Positions 1 to 8,874 of a stretch of 64,000 bases of DNA are shown in pieces. The notes below the pieces were generated by a model, which did no database searches, was not told the origin of the DNA, and saw nothing but the letters and a program-made list of their open reading frames with translations. Both the position numbers and the translations under genes were made by a program. The DNA is from Acidobacteriota bacterium (lineage in GTDB: Bacteria; Acidobacteriota; Terriglobia; Acidiferrales; UBA7541): assembly GCA_013289835.1 (NCBI GenBank), contig JABCZG010000024.1, forward strand, positions 1 through 64,000, read 5' to 3'. Numbering within the stretch: the stretch's first letter is position 1; each line of letters opens with the position of its first letter.

Positions 1-181
1 TCTCCATAAGGCCCGCGTCCGCCGCAACCACGGGCGGCTTCCTTCTAACGGCTTAATCGAACGCGCGCAGAACACCCTGCCCGCCCCAACTCTTTCGCGA
101 AACGCGCGTCCGATTAAGCACTAGCGTTAATCGGAAATTGAGAGGCAGTTGTCAGTCTAATGTTGATCTAATCCTGTGTTG

Positions 182-1036
182 TTACTCGCTCGGTTTCGGC
201 TCAGGTGAGCTTATGTTACCCGCGTTAGTATTACCAGCGTTAGGATTGCGTGCACCGCCGAGATAGACCCGCACTTTTTCTCTTAGCTCTGGAGGCATGC
301 GGTCCAAAAGCGATTCTTCTACATTCTTCCGCGTGCTAAACAGTGTGTTGAAGAGCTCACGCAGCTTCTCGATTGCTTCTTTGCTGAACAACCCGACCAG
401 AGCCCCGATGCCAATAAGACCAGCCTCACTCAGGCTCTCGGGCGTTGAGTTGCTAGACACCACCGCGAGCAGTCCCTCCCGTAGCAGAAAGTAAAAAATA
501 AGCCCGAGCAACATTCCCATCAACGGCCGTGCGATATACCACGGGACATAGGCAACATCGAAGTCCTTCTTATCGCTCGCATGTTCGAGATAGGCCAAAA
601 TTGTCGCAAGCGAGCTTCCGATGCCAGCTCCAAACATAGTCGCCACACCATTGGTGAAGTCTGGTGCCTTCTCCAGCGATTTCATTATCCAATCCGGCCA
701 GGAAATCGAATTGAGAGTAACGAAGAGTCCCAGGATCAGGAAGCCTGTAAAGGCGAGGAGCCAAACTCCAACCCTGATGGTCACTTCAGACGGATATGCC
801 CTCGGTGAAAGGGGCGGAGGCTCAGTTAGCGACACTTTCTCTCGCTGAGTCGCTGTCCATATCGCGACGTGCACAATCAAAAAGAACGCTGCAAGCAGAA
901 GAAGTCCCAGGATTGCCTTCAATAATGGAATCGTCTGCCCCCACTTTTTGCTGAGAACGCTCTCGTAGTAAGTCAGTCCCAATTCGACAAGCAGACCGTA
1001 CCAGAAGAATACGGCGATCCATTTCAGATACTTCAT
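182..1036 (-). CDS. multi-pass inner-membrane protein, unknown function
   Basis: A 284-residue protein with about five or six hydrophobic segments (roughly residues 5-25, 40-62, 88-110, 128-148, 165-187 and 203-217) and a hydrophilic C-terminal tail of about 65 residues that ends in a short Asn-Ala-Gly-Asn-rich stretch. The start is well supported by a GGGAGG Shine-Dalgarno sequence five bases upstream. It lies 97 bases downstream of the secreted SH3/HNH gene on the same strand, so the two may be co-transcribed. I recognise no family. A role as membrane partner or immunity protein for its neighbour is possible but is only inference from adjacency. Confidence 0.7.
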   Translation of the reverse strand: MKYLKWIAVFFWYGLLVELGLTYYESVLSKKWGQTIPLLKAILGLLLLAAFFLIVHVAIWTATQREKVSLTEPPPLSPRAYPSEVTIRVGVWLLAFTGFLILGLFVTLNSISWPDWIMKSLEKAPDFTNGVATMFGAGIGSSLATILAYLEHASDKKDFDVAYVPWYIARPLMGMLLGLIFYFLLREGLLAVVSSNSTPESLSEAGLIGIGALVGLFSKEAIEKLRELFNTLFSTRKNVEESLLDRMPPELREKVRVYLGGARNPNAGNTNAGNISSPEPKPSE

Positions 1037-1133
1037 TCATTCCTCCCGCGCATGCGCCGTTTCAGCACCTCGGAGATTCAACCGCGCAATGCGTCGCCGG
1101 AATCCGTTTCGACCTTTGAGTTCGATTTCTAGT

Positions 1134-1988
1134 TCAATGCCCTCCCGGTTCCTCATCATCGCTGAGCTGCTCTTTCAGCTCATCATCGCCCCCGATTTCT
1201 TCTATGTAGAACTTTACCCAGTCTTTCGTCATTCGGTCGAAGGCTTCCTGGGGATCGAGCTTGTGCGCTTTGATCTGCTTGCATATCCACGCTTCGAGCT
1301 TGTCCTTCTCCTTAAACCCAAAGTTCCTCCCGTTCCATTCGTCGTCGATCGGCTGATACCAGAGATTGCTCGCGCTGTTCGCGCCGCCAGCGCAGAGGGG
1401 GTAGAAATGATCAATCTCACCGTTATCGATGTTTCGTTTAGCTGATGGGACGTTGTACTCCTCGTATATAAAGGTTCTTTCGCCTTTAGACACCTTCCGA
1501 TGGGCCTGTGAATATGTACAACTTTCCTTGCCGCCGGGGCAGTTCTCAGTCCAGACCTTTGTGAGATCATCGACCTTCAGCGTTGCCGCACATCCAGGTG
1601 TTTTCATCGGATCGGGATAGAGTTCCGGAGGACCGACGTGATTGACGCCATCTGTACTTCCTGCAGTGCAGGTGTCGATAGCGTCCGTGCTGCCTTTGGT
1701 GGTTGCGCTACGGTCCTCCGTTTCGTCAGCGGTTGATTCTTCAACTTCTACATTGCGCGCCCATATCCAGCCTTTTTGTTTGTCAACGGTAACGTGAAGA
1801 TAGCCATTTGTCTTCCGGAGAGAAACAAGGGTCACTCGTTGACCGGGGGCGAGTGTCGTGATCGCTTGATTGTCCGTAGACGGATCGGGGCGAAGCGTTA
1901 CGTTACGTTTTACGACTGCGGTGTCGGCGAACGAGAGGGTTGTGAACAACAACAAAGACAGGAGGAAACGGAAGACGAATTTTACCAT
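1134..1988 (-). CDS. secreted SH3b-domain protein with C-terminal HNH-like nuclease domain
   Basis: A 284-residue protein with an N-terminal signal peptide (residues 1-21, ending SFA-D). A bacterial SH3 domain follows (about 25-82: conserved RPDPST start, GWIWARNV end), then a low-complexity Asp/Thr linker and a C-terminal domain with the HNH-type pattern EIDHFYPLCAGG...NLW (D193-H194), as in small secreted DHxxPLxxGG nucleases. A terminal acidic tail follows. SH3b domains usually bind cell wall, so the protein probably acts outside the cytoplasm as an exported nuclease or toxin-like enzyme. A GGGGAG Shine-Dalgarno sequence lies nine bases before the ATG. It precedes a membrane protein gene on the same strand. 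The nuclease call rests on the motif; no activity is implied. Confidence 0.68.
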   Translation of the reverse strand: MVKFVFRFLLSLLLFTTLSFADTAVVKRNVTLRPDPSTDNQAITTLAPGQRVTLVSLRKTNGYLHVTVDKQKGWIWARNVEVEESTADETEDRSATTKGSTDAIDTCTAGSTDGVNHVGPPELYPDPMKTPGCAATLKVDDLTKVWTENCPGGKESCTYSQAHRKVSKGERTFIYEEYNVPSAKRNIDNGEIDHFYPLCAGGANSASNLWYQPIDDEWNGRNFGFKEKDKLEAWICKQIKAHKLDPQEAFDRMTKDWVKFYIEEIGGDDELKEQLSDDEEPGGH

Positions 1989-2534
1989 GGATAGGTACTC
2001 CCCAAACAGTTATAGCTATCGGCGTCAAGTGGCAAGAATTCGAGCGTGAGTATATCCACAACCTTCGGTCAGGTTCAAGCAGTTTTTCTGGACAAATTTG
2101 TTAATTCTATGCCTGTTCCTAACAGGTTTTCGCTACGACCTGAATACGCATCCACTGACGCTTTCCAAGTGTCCAAAGTGACCTGTCTCGTGGTCCTTAT
2201 CTCCACTTGAGCGCGAGACTCGACTCCGGCACCAGTCCCGTTGCTCTGCAGCGGCTTCGATGCAAAATCTAGTTCCCGTCCCTAGCAGCAGTGATTCCCA
2301 ACTCGTGCGCGCGATGGTTCTCCAGTGAGCAGTGTGTTTGCTCCAGGTCAAATCTAGAGTGGAGGACAGGCAAGACAGAACGAATTTTCGACCCCAACCG
2401 AAGTTGGAAAGGCCAATTAGTTCCCAATTAGATTCACACTTATGTGTATCCATTTGTATTTAAGTGTCGATTGACAAATTATCCTTACTGCTATAAAGTC
2501 TCTTCCACTCTTCTCTCAAAGCGGAGCGGTTCTG
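1989..2534 (+). other. intergenic region between divergent genes
   Basis: About 550 bases between the start of the secreted SH3/HNH gene (minus) and the SIR2-ATPase gene (plus). It is visibly more AT-rich than the rest of the window around 2440-2520. It must hold both divergent promoters. A minus-strand open frame at 2133-2453 has no family resemblance and a composition unlike its neighbours, so I do not call it. No repeat or RNA was recognised. Confidence 0.5.
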
Positions 2535-5500
2535 GTGTCGCGTTCAACCCAACGACTTCCATACGCCTCCGGACATCTTCTGCGGCGATATACCGAGAAG
2601 CTACCGATTCTTCCCCAGCGCCTGAATTTGTCGGCGTCCTTGTTGCTTCTCGTCGCAAGTCTTCTTCTTACGGGATTCCTAGCATGGTGGAGCATCAAGA
2701 GATGGGGTGAAAACACCCTTCTGACTGCTACGGAATCTCCTCTGCAACAAAGCGCTCGGCTTTCCAACTTGTGGTTCTCGCCGACGGGCGACCTGTTGGG
2801 ATATCGACAAGAAGGGTGGAAGTTGACGCTCCTTCGCTGGACTTCGGAAAAAGGCGCGGCGCCTTCGTATTTGGACCTTGATTTGAGGGCGTTGACCCCC
2901 ACTGCGAAGAAGTCACAAGCCACCTCTAGACTAACCACCTCGCTGGGGAGCGCTTTAAGCTCGCTTGAACCTCCAATTGAGCAGGCTCCACTGCGCAGCC
3001 CCTTGAGCTCTGTCGCGCCCAACGTTTCCAGACTACCGGCGGAGACAGCCCAGGAGGCACCAGCAATAGCCGTCTCACAGGACCTTGTCGGAGTCGTATG
3101 GGCGGTGCAAGGCAAACTGTATTGGACAATCATCACGTCTCTTGATCCAAGACACATGGCTATGAATCAAGCACTGAGTTTTGACCTACCCGAGGGTTTG
3201 AGACCAATTGAATTAAGTTTCGTAGGAGCTTCGGGGTTAATCCTGCAAGACCAAACCTACCAACGCCTTGTCCTCTATGATCTCGACAAGAGGGGCCTCA
3301 TCCGTGAAATCAAACTCGTATCCCGCTGCGCCGTTAACGTTGCAGGGAAGCGAGCACTCGTAGTTTGTCCTGGTTCGGGGGATGTAACCGTTTTCGATTT
3401 TTCATCACCAGCGGTTAGTCAGACCGAGTTTCAGGTTTCTCCACAGCAGAAAATCCTTCCTTATGCCTCGCCTGCGCTGTCCCAAGATGGTGCACCGGCC
3501 GTGGCTTCGGATCGTGGCACCGTTTTCGTCTGGTCTAGCGACGCCAGTGGAACGCGTGTCTGTAAGGAACTGCCGTCCCCCGGTGTCGCTCAGTCCCTAG
3601 CGTACGACACGAATACTGTCCTCGTTGGTGGCGGATTCCGCGGGATCTTCGTATTGCAGCCGGATAAATTGGACAAGCCATACAGCCAGATAGTTCAGGG
3701 TGTGACCGGGACATCTCTTTTAACTGCGAAGGAGATGCACCAGACTGGAGGAATTCTCGAGAGTGGCTATCTTGCCTTTGCCACAAGCGAGGGGGCCAAT
3801 CTCGCCAAAGTTGCGCAAGTCAAGTCCATGAACGCTTGGGGTGGATGGATTGTTGCCCTGTGGGCCGGATCATGGACTCTCATTCTAATTGTAATCCCAG
3901 GCGCAGCCTTTTGGATTGAAGAAACCCGCTGGACGCGGGATCTCCTTGTGCGAGGCGAAATTGAGCGCTCGTTCGAGCCCGTTCCAATTGAGGGCTCGGA
4001 AGCGTCGAGCGTGCTCTCCCTCCCGGACCCACCGAAGGAACTTGTTAAGTCTTGTGTTGCTGGGGACTGTGTGGCGTTCATCGGGGCAGGAATGGGAGCG
4101 CAAGCGGGGCTGCCCATTTGGCGTGCACTTGTCCAGGCACTTTTACACGAGGTTAACAGCCGTCAGCTACTGGATGCATCACAGAGTCGGTCGCTGCAGG
4201 AAGCACTCAGCGATGGGCAAATTGACCTCGTGGCGGACGGACTAGTCAGTGGCCTCCGCGGCCAAGAAGAGGTGCTTTACGCCTTTTTGTCGCGTACGTT
4301 CTTGCGGCCAGGCCTCCGCCCAAGTCGCGCCCACAACCTTCTACGTTCCTTGAATCTCTCGGCCGTTCTTACAACCAACTTCGATAACCTGCTGGAAACA
4401 ACGTTCGGCGAACGCATCGGGGCCGTGTACACGCCTGAAGACGCCGAGAACTTGCTTGGAGCGGTCACAAAGAGGCAATTCTTCCTCCTGAAACTCTATG
4501 GCTCGCTGGACAGAACAGACACGGTCCTCCTGGCGCCGTTTCAGTATTACGAGGCAATGGCACGTAACCTCCACTTCTCACGTTTCATGGAATCACTGTT
4601 TTCGTCACGAACCATGTTTTTCATCGGAGCCGGTTTCGAAGGGATTGAGTCTTACTTGGCGGGGATCAAATTTCCGACAACGATGCCCCAAAAGCACTTC
4701 GCAGTTGTCGCGGTCCAAGGCGGAGCTTGGCGTGCAAAGGCGGACCTCATGGCGCGTCGATTTGGCATTCAGGTCTTAGCCTTTACTCCGCAAGGGGGAT
4801 ATTCAGAAGTTGAACGATTCCTACAAGAGCTTTCGGATGCCGTCCGTGCAACAGGCGCAAAAGACTCAAGTGCCGCCAGACCGGTGTCGCGCCTGAAAAG
4901 CGTAAGACTGGAGAATATCGGACCATTCGAAAACTTAGAATTGGACCTCGATCGGAACTGGGCTGTGCTGCTGGGCGACAATGGCGTCGGAAAGTCTACG
5001 ATTCTTAGGGCCATAGCCGTGGGTATCGCTGGCCCGGATTCCGCCGACTACGCCGGCCGCTTAGTAAGAGTCGGCAAACCAAGCGCAAGAATCATCCTAA
5101 CGACTGACCAAGGGAAGCAGTACGTAACCGAGATTCTCAAAGGAGACCGAACAATCGTTCAATCCCAACCGTCACGCCCACTCGAACCGGAGCGTTGGCT
5201 TGCCCTAGGGTTCCCGACGCTGAGGAGCTTCACCTTTGCGCCAACAAGAGAACTCCCGCCGAAGGGCCTAGATCGCCTCACATCTGAAGACTTAATGCCT
5301 CTGATCAGGGGGGATCTCGATCCACGTCTCGACAAGCTTAAATCTTGGATTTTCGACCTAGATTATCGTGACAAAACCCAAAGAGTGTCAGAGCGCAACT
5401 TATTGTCCTACTTCCGTCCGGGAGAAGGTTCAACACGCTTTACGCGTCTTCTCGACCAATTCTTTGAGGTCATTCGCAGGCTAACCCCAGGATTGAGACT

Positions 5501-6266
5501 TGGGGAAGTGGAAATCGATAGCGACAGAAGAGAAGTGCGGATCCAGACTGACGATGGGAGGTTACGCATCGAACTAGTGAGCCAGGGCACCCAATCTCTC
5601 CTTGGTTGGGTCGGGATTCTTCTGCAGAGACTCAACGATTTTTATGGAGAAGAACCTGACTCACGGCAAAGCGTCGGAAGCGATACGTCGATCCCATTGA
5701 TGGAGCAAACCGCCCTGGTCCTGATAGATGAGATAGACGCTCATATGCACCCCATGTGGCAGCAGACGATTGTGCCTGCACTCTCGACCCTTTTTCCGAA
5801 CGTGCAGTTCCTAGCAACTACGCACTCACCCCTGATTGTCGGCGGAATGGAGTCTCAACAAGTGATTCGCTTCGTGCGCAACGCGTCAGGGATCGTGGAA
5901 CACGTTTCTCTTTCCGAACGAACGACGATGGGCCGGGTGGACCAACTGTTGACTAGTCGTTTGTTCGGACTCGACACGACGTTGGACAAGAAAACCGAAG
6001 AAGAGGTAGTGAAAAGATACCAGGAGTTAGCCGGGCTGCCATCGCGCACAAACGAGCAAGAGAAGGAATTGAAAAGGCTGCACGAACAGCTTGATGTCCG
6101 GATCCCGGAAACCGGTAATTCTCTGGAAAGCCGCGCAAAAGAGCTGATCAGCGCGGTTCTGCTCCAACAGTTTGGCGACAAGTTTCCCGAGGCAAGGAAC
6201 AAGGCATTGTCCGCTGCCGAGGAGATTTTCGCCGAACTTCGAGTCCCAAGGAACAAAGCAAAATGA
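2535..6266 (+). CDS. membrane-anchored propeller-like / SIR2-like / PtuA-type ATPase fusion (candidate defence protein)
   Basis: A 1243-residue multidomain protein. TM1 lies at about 33-53. Residues about 60-430 are strand-rich with repeated propeller-blade-like segments (for example VASDRGTVFVW). TM2 is at about 435-460, so the propeller should lie outside the membrane and the rest in the cytoplasm. A SIR2-like domain follows, with G517-A-G-M-G...G-L-P527, TTNFD at 613-617 and KLYGS at 653-657. The usual catalytic His before Gly is Tyr655. The C-terminal third is an SMC/ABC-like ATPase of the PtuA/OLD type: Walker A GDNGVGKST 814-822, signature-like SQG 1016-1018, Walker B LVLIDEIDAHMHP 1061-1073, and H-loop THSP 1096-1099. 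The start is a GTG with GGAG upstream. Its TGA overlaps the ATG of the HNH gene by four bases. I infer an abortive-infection or DNA-cleaving defence role. Confidence 0.85.
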   Translation: MSRSTQRLPYASGHLLRRYTEKLPILPQRLNLSASLLLLVASLLLTGFLAWWSIKRWGENTLLTATESPLQQSARLSNLWFSPTGDLLGYRQEGWKLTLLRWTSEKGAAPSYLDLDLRALTPTAKKSQATSRLTTSLGSALSSLEPPIEQAPLRSPLSSVAPNVSRLPAETAQEAPAIAVSQDLVGVVWAVQGKLYWTIITSLDPRHMAMNQALSFDLPEGLRPIELSFVGASGLILQDQTYQRLVLYDLDKRGLIREIKLVSRCAVNVAGKRALVVCPGSGDVTVFDFSSPAVSQTEFQVSPQQKILPYASPALSQDGAPAVASDRGTVFVWSSDASGTRVCKELPSPGVAQSLAYDTNTVLVGGGFRGIFVLQPDKLDKPYSQIVQGVTGTSLLTAKEMHQTGGILESGYLAFATSEGANLAKVAQVKSMNAWGGWIVALWAGSWTLILIVIPGAAFWIEETRWTRDLLVRGEIERSFEPVPIEGSEASSVLSLPDPPKELVKSCVAGDCVAFIGAGMGAQAGLPIWRALVQALLHEVNSRQLLDASQSRSLQEALSDGQIDLVADGLVSGLRGQEEVLYAFLSRTFLRPGLRPSRAHNLLRSLNLSAVLTTNFDNLLETTFGERIGAVYTPEDAENLLGAVTKRQFFLLKLYGSLDRTDTVLLAPFQYYEAMARNLHFSRFMESLFSSRTMFFIGAGFEGIESYLAGIKFPTTMPQKHFAVVAVQGGAWRAKADLMARRFGIQVLAFTPQGGYSEVERFLQELSDAVRATGAKDSSAARPVSRLKSVRLENIGPFENLELDLDRNWAVLLGDNGVGKSTILRAIAVGIAGPDSADYAGRLVRVGKPSARIILTTDQGKQYVTEILKGDRTIVQSQPSRPLEPERWLALGFPTLRSFTFAPTRELPPKGLDRLTSEDLMPLIRGDLDPRLDKLKSWIFDLDYRDKTQRVSERNLLSYFRPGEGSTRFTRLLDQFFEVIRRLTPGLRLGEVEIDSDRREVRIQTDDGRLRIELVSQGTQSLLGWVGILLQRLNDFYGEEPDSRQSVGSDTSIPLMEQTALVLIDEIDAHMHPMWQQTIVPALSTLFPNVQFLATTHSPLIVGGMESQQVIRFVRNASGIVEHVSLSERTTMGRVDQLLTSRLFGLDTTLDKKTEEEVVKRYQELAGLPSRTNEQEKELKRLHEQLDVRIPETGNSLESRAKELISAVLLQQFGDKFPEARNKALSAAEEIFAELRVPRNKAK

Positions 6267-7204
6267 TTCGTATTGATTTTAATCCCGACCAACTCGAGTC
6301 TTCAGAAGATCGCAAGTGGTGGGCGAACTGGTCCACAGCGGCCCGCGAAGCAACAGACGAGGTTATAAGCAATTGGGAAGATTGGAAGGAACGGCACGAC
6401 CAGGACCCCCAGAAGGCAGGAAAATTCGAGCCTAAATGGAAGAGTAGTGTTTGGGGTGATCTCAAGGAATGGCTTCTGAAAAATGTATTTCATTACAAAT
6501 GTGCCTACTGTGAGATCCACATGCCGCGCCATTACAACGATGCGGAGCACCACCGCCCCAAGGGAAAAGTTACGTATGCGGACAATTCTCACCAGGTCGT
6601 TGCGCAGTCTTGCGACGAAAAAGGCAGGAAGCTCTCTCACCCCGGCTATTTCTGGCTTGCTTACAACTGGAAAAACCTCTTACCGTCCTGCGAGTTGTGC
6701 AACTCGGGTAAAGGTAAACAGAACCAATTCCCTCTCGTGAAGTCCAACTGTTATGCCATCTGCGTGCGACTCTCCGCGAGCGAGATCACAAAACTCAAGT
6801 CTCCGCCCATAGAGAGCAGAATGTGGCCAGGAGCTTATTTCCTCTCGGTAGAAGATTTGAACGAATCTGAAGATCCATTGCTCCTCCATCCGTACCTAGA
6901 TGACCCGCGACAACATCTACACTTCGGCCCAAAAGGAATTGAGATAGCGGTGGCAGGCAGTCCGAAGGCGCTTCATTCGATAAGAATCTTGCAGCTCGGA
7001 CACAGTGAACTTCAAAAGGCGCGGCAACGAGCTCAAGAATCCGCTTTTAAGGATTATATCGCCGCCTGCTTCGGTGGCGTAGAGATCAGCGAGAAGGTCC
7101 AGAGGGCCGAGCAAGAGGTGGCTAAGTATCGCAGAGGAGAAGAACCCTTCTCCGCTGCCGCCTGCGACTATATCGACGACTTCAAAAAAACACTGGGGAA
7201 ATAG
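6263..7204 (+). CDS. ptuB-like: PtuB-type HNH endonuclease (Septu-like)
   Basis: A 313-residue protein matching the HNH family of Septu and retron-Ec78 PtuB (TIGR02646-like). Visible motifs are C80-A-Y-C83-E, the catalytic-type EHHRPK at 95-100, a Tyr-Asn-Trp-Lys-Asn-Leu-Leu stretch, then C143-E-L-C146-N-S-G-K150 followed by QFPL. The four Cys should bind structural zinc and the His-rich loop the catalytic metal. In known Septu systems PtuB is the DNA nuclease and PtuA the ATPase that positions it. Here the partner is the large SIR2-ATPase fusion just upstream, and the ATGA overlap implies coupled translation in a fixed ratio. Length and motif order are normal for the family. The defence role is inferred from family and context. 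Confidence 0.85.
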   Translation: MIRIDFNPDQLESSEDRKWWANWSTAAREATDEVISNWEDWKERHDQDPQKAGKFEPKWKSSVWGDLKEWLLKNVFHYKCAYCEIHMPRHYNDAEHHRPKGKVTYADNSHQVVAQSCDEKGRKLSHPGYFWLAYNWKNLLPSCELCNSGKGKQNQFPLVKSNCYAICVRLSASEITKLKSPPIESRMWPGAYFLSVEDLNESEDPLLLHPYLDDPRQHLHFGPKGIEIAVAGSPKALHSIRILQLGHSELQKARQRAQESAFKDYIAACFGGVEISEKVQRAEQEVAKYRRGEEPFSAAACDYIDDFKKTLGK

Positions 7205-7205
7205 C

Positions 7206-7367
7206 ATGGCGGAAAGTTTGGCGTTTGTAAGTAATTTGCCAGGCGGGTTGGATAACTTTCGACTCTCAACATGCCAACGCCGCCGAGAATACGAAACCGG
7301 GTGGCCCCAACAACCGGAGAGCAACAGCATGGGAAATTCATCCCGTGACAGATATTCAGTTTGTTGA
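7206..7367 (+). CDS. possible 53-residue small ORF between the HNH nuclease and the hydrolase gene
   Basis: An ATG one base after the TAG of the HNH gene opens a frame of 53 codons ending at TGA 7365-7367. The position would allow reinitiation after the nuclease gene. The product is polar, with no signal peptide, membrane segment or family I recognise. There is no separate Shine-Dalgarno sequence, so this may be chance. I record it because the 220-base gap before the next well-supported start is otherwise empty. Confidence 0.25.
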   Translation: MAESLAFVSNLPGGLDNFRLSTCQRRREYETGWPQQPESNSMGNSSRDRYSVC

Positions 7368-7424
7368 GGCTCCCAATAAATGAGCGTGCAACAAACTTCT
7401 ACAATCCGTGAAAGAAGGTCGGAA

Positions 7425-8534
7425 ATGGCCAAGAAAATAGTGGTCTGCTGCGACGGCACTCGAAATGAATTTGGCGCACAGAAGTCGAATGTTGTGAAGC
7501 TCTACCAAACACTGCTTTGCGACGGGGGGCAGATCGCCTACTACCATCCTGGCGTGGGGACGATGGGTGCTCGGAATGCGCTCAGTCCGATCGGGAAGTG
7601 GTGGACGCGTGTGATAGGCCTCGCCTTCGGCTATGGTATTTCAGACAACGTCGCAGATGCATACCAATTTCTAATGAAAACGTTCAGGCCCCATGATGAG
7701 GTTTACGTTTTCGGGTTTAGCCGTGGAGCCTATACGGCACGCGCCCTCTGCGGCATGCTTCACCTCGTAGGGCTGCTTAGCGAGGACAACGAGGCCTTAA
7801 TCCCTTATGCGATTAGGATGGCTAAGAGCGACGCAATCGACTTCAAGGTTGCGGCGGACTTCAAAGAGACGTTCTCTCGAGAATGCAAACCACATTTCGT
7901 AGGTGTCTGGGATACTGTCAGCTCCCTTGGATGGGTCTACAACGCCGTCAATTTTGCGTACACAAATGCAACGAACAACCCCGATCTTCACATTGTACGG
8001 CATGCAGTTTCCATAGATGAGCGCCGGGCATTCTTTCGGCAGAACCTATTCGGCGCGCCAAACAACTCCGAGCAAGACGTAAAGGAGGTTTGGTTTGCGG
8101 GAGTGCATTCGGACGTGGGCGGCAGCTACCCAGAATCCGAGAGCCAGCTCTCGCAGGTTGTATTGCGATGGATGTTGTGTGAGGCGAAGCTTGCAGGACT
8201 CCAGGTTGACCCGCAAAAACAGGCTGAGGTGCTCGGGGGTAAGCCGCCTTACGTTTCGCCCGATCCCCTTACGAAAAACCAGCACGAATCGCTTCACGGC
8301 TGGTGGTGGATTGCTGAACTGTGGCCTAAAGTAGTTCGTCTTCGGAGCAATCAAGGCAAGTGGCACAATTCGATTCGATTGAACTTTGGTCGGCGTCGAT
8401 GGATTTCTCCTGACTCGCTGCTTCACGAATCTGTGAAGCAGCGACTGAGTGATACAGCCCTTCGTTATAAGCCCACCAATTTGCCAGATGGATGCTGCGT
8501 GATCAAAGACCAGTTTTCGAATACAGGCACTTAA
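7425..8534 (+). CDS. DUF2235 family alpha/beta hydrolase (Tle1-like)
   Basis: A 369-residue protein starting MAKKIVVCCDGTRNEF, the typical DUF2235 N-terminus. The nucleophile elbow is G97-F-S99-R-G101. A later conserved segment, GVHSDVGGSYPE, carries the family's acidic residue and His. DUF2235 proteins include type VI secretion phospholipases (Tle1) and uncharacterised hydrolases. An in-frame ATG lies 45 bases upstream (7380), but the start at 7425 has AAGG at a suitable distance and matches where family homology begins. No signal peptide or membrane segment is visible. It is the last gene before the tRNA remnant and is separated from the HNH gene by about 220 bases. It could be independent cargo, or a lipid-attacking effector in the same defence unit. 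Confidence 0.8.
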   Translation: MAKKIVVCCDGTRNEFGAQKSNVVKLYQTLLCDGGQIAYYHPGVGTMGARNALSPIGKWWTRVIGLAFGYGISDNVADAYQFLMKTFRPHDEVYVFGFSRGAYTARALCGMLHLVGLLSEDNEALIPYAIRMAKSDAIDFKVAADFKETFSRECKPHFVGVWDTVSSLGWVYNAVNFAYTNATNNPDLHIVRHAVSIDERRAFFRQNLFGAPNNSEQDVKEVWFAGVHSDVGGSYPESESQLSQVVLRWMLCEAKLAGLQVDPQKQAEVLGGKPPYVSPDPLTKNQHESLHGWWWIAELWPKVVRLRSNQGKWHNSIRLNFGRRRWISPDSLLHESVKQRLSDTALRYKPTNLPDGCCVIKDQFSNTGT

Positions 8535-8874
8535 TAGTCTTTCAAAAAGCGGACGGAATTGGGCTAGTCCGTTGTAAGACGATCTCTTGGTTCAGCTGAG
8601 CGCGCTGTGCTCCGTCCAAGCCGCACACTCAGTCGCGCACTCACTGCCGACTGTGCCTAGTTTTGTGCCCACCCTGTTCCAGCGTGGCAGTTTGTGTCGT
8701 GCATTGTGTCGTAACCCTGGCATCCCTGCCCATATCTGAGGGGTTCGCTTGAACTCACTCAGTCACAAGTGAGATGCAGGGAATATACGTGCAACCCGCA
8801 TGAACACTGACTCTTCTTATCACTCGGACCCCTTCGGTGTCGCTTCATGTCGGACGGCTTTGAGATTTGACACG
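8535..8874 (+). other. non-coding right end of the accessory island
   Basis: About 340 bases with no convincing gene on either strand. It contains short direct repeats (TGTGTCGT twice, a few bases apart, near 8693-8716) and weak inverted repeats. It runs directly into the tRNA 3' remnant. No integrase gene is visible in the window; if one exists it lies to the left. Confidence 0.5.

Noticed and set aside
2133..2453. A 106-codon minus-strand frame in the gap before the SIR2-ATPase gene
   Set aside because: Composition is Trp/Cys/Ser-rich and unlike any family; no Shine-Dalgarno sequence.
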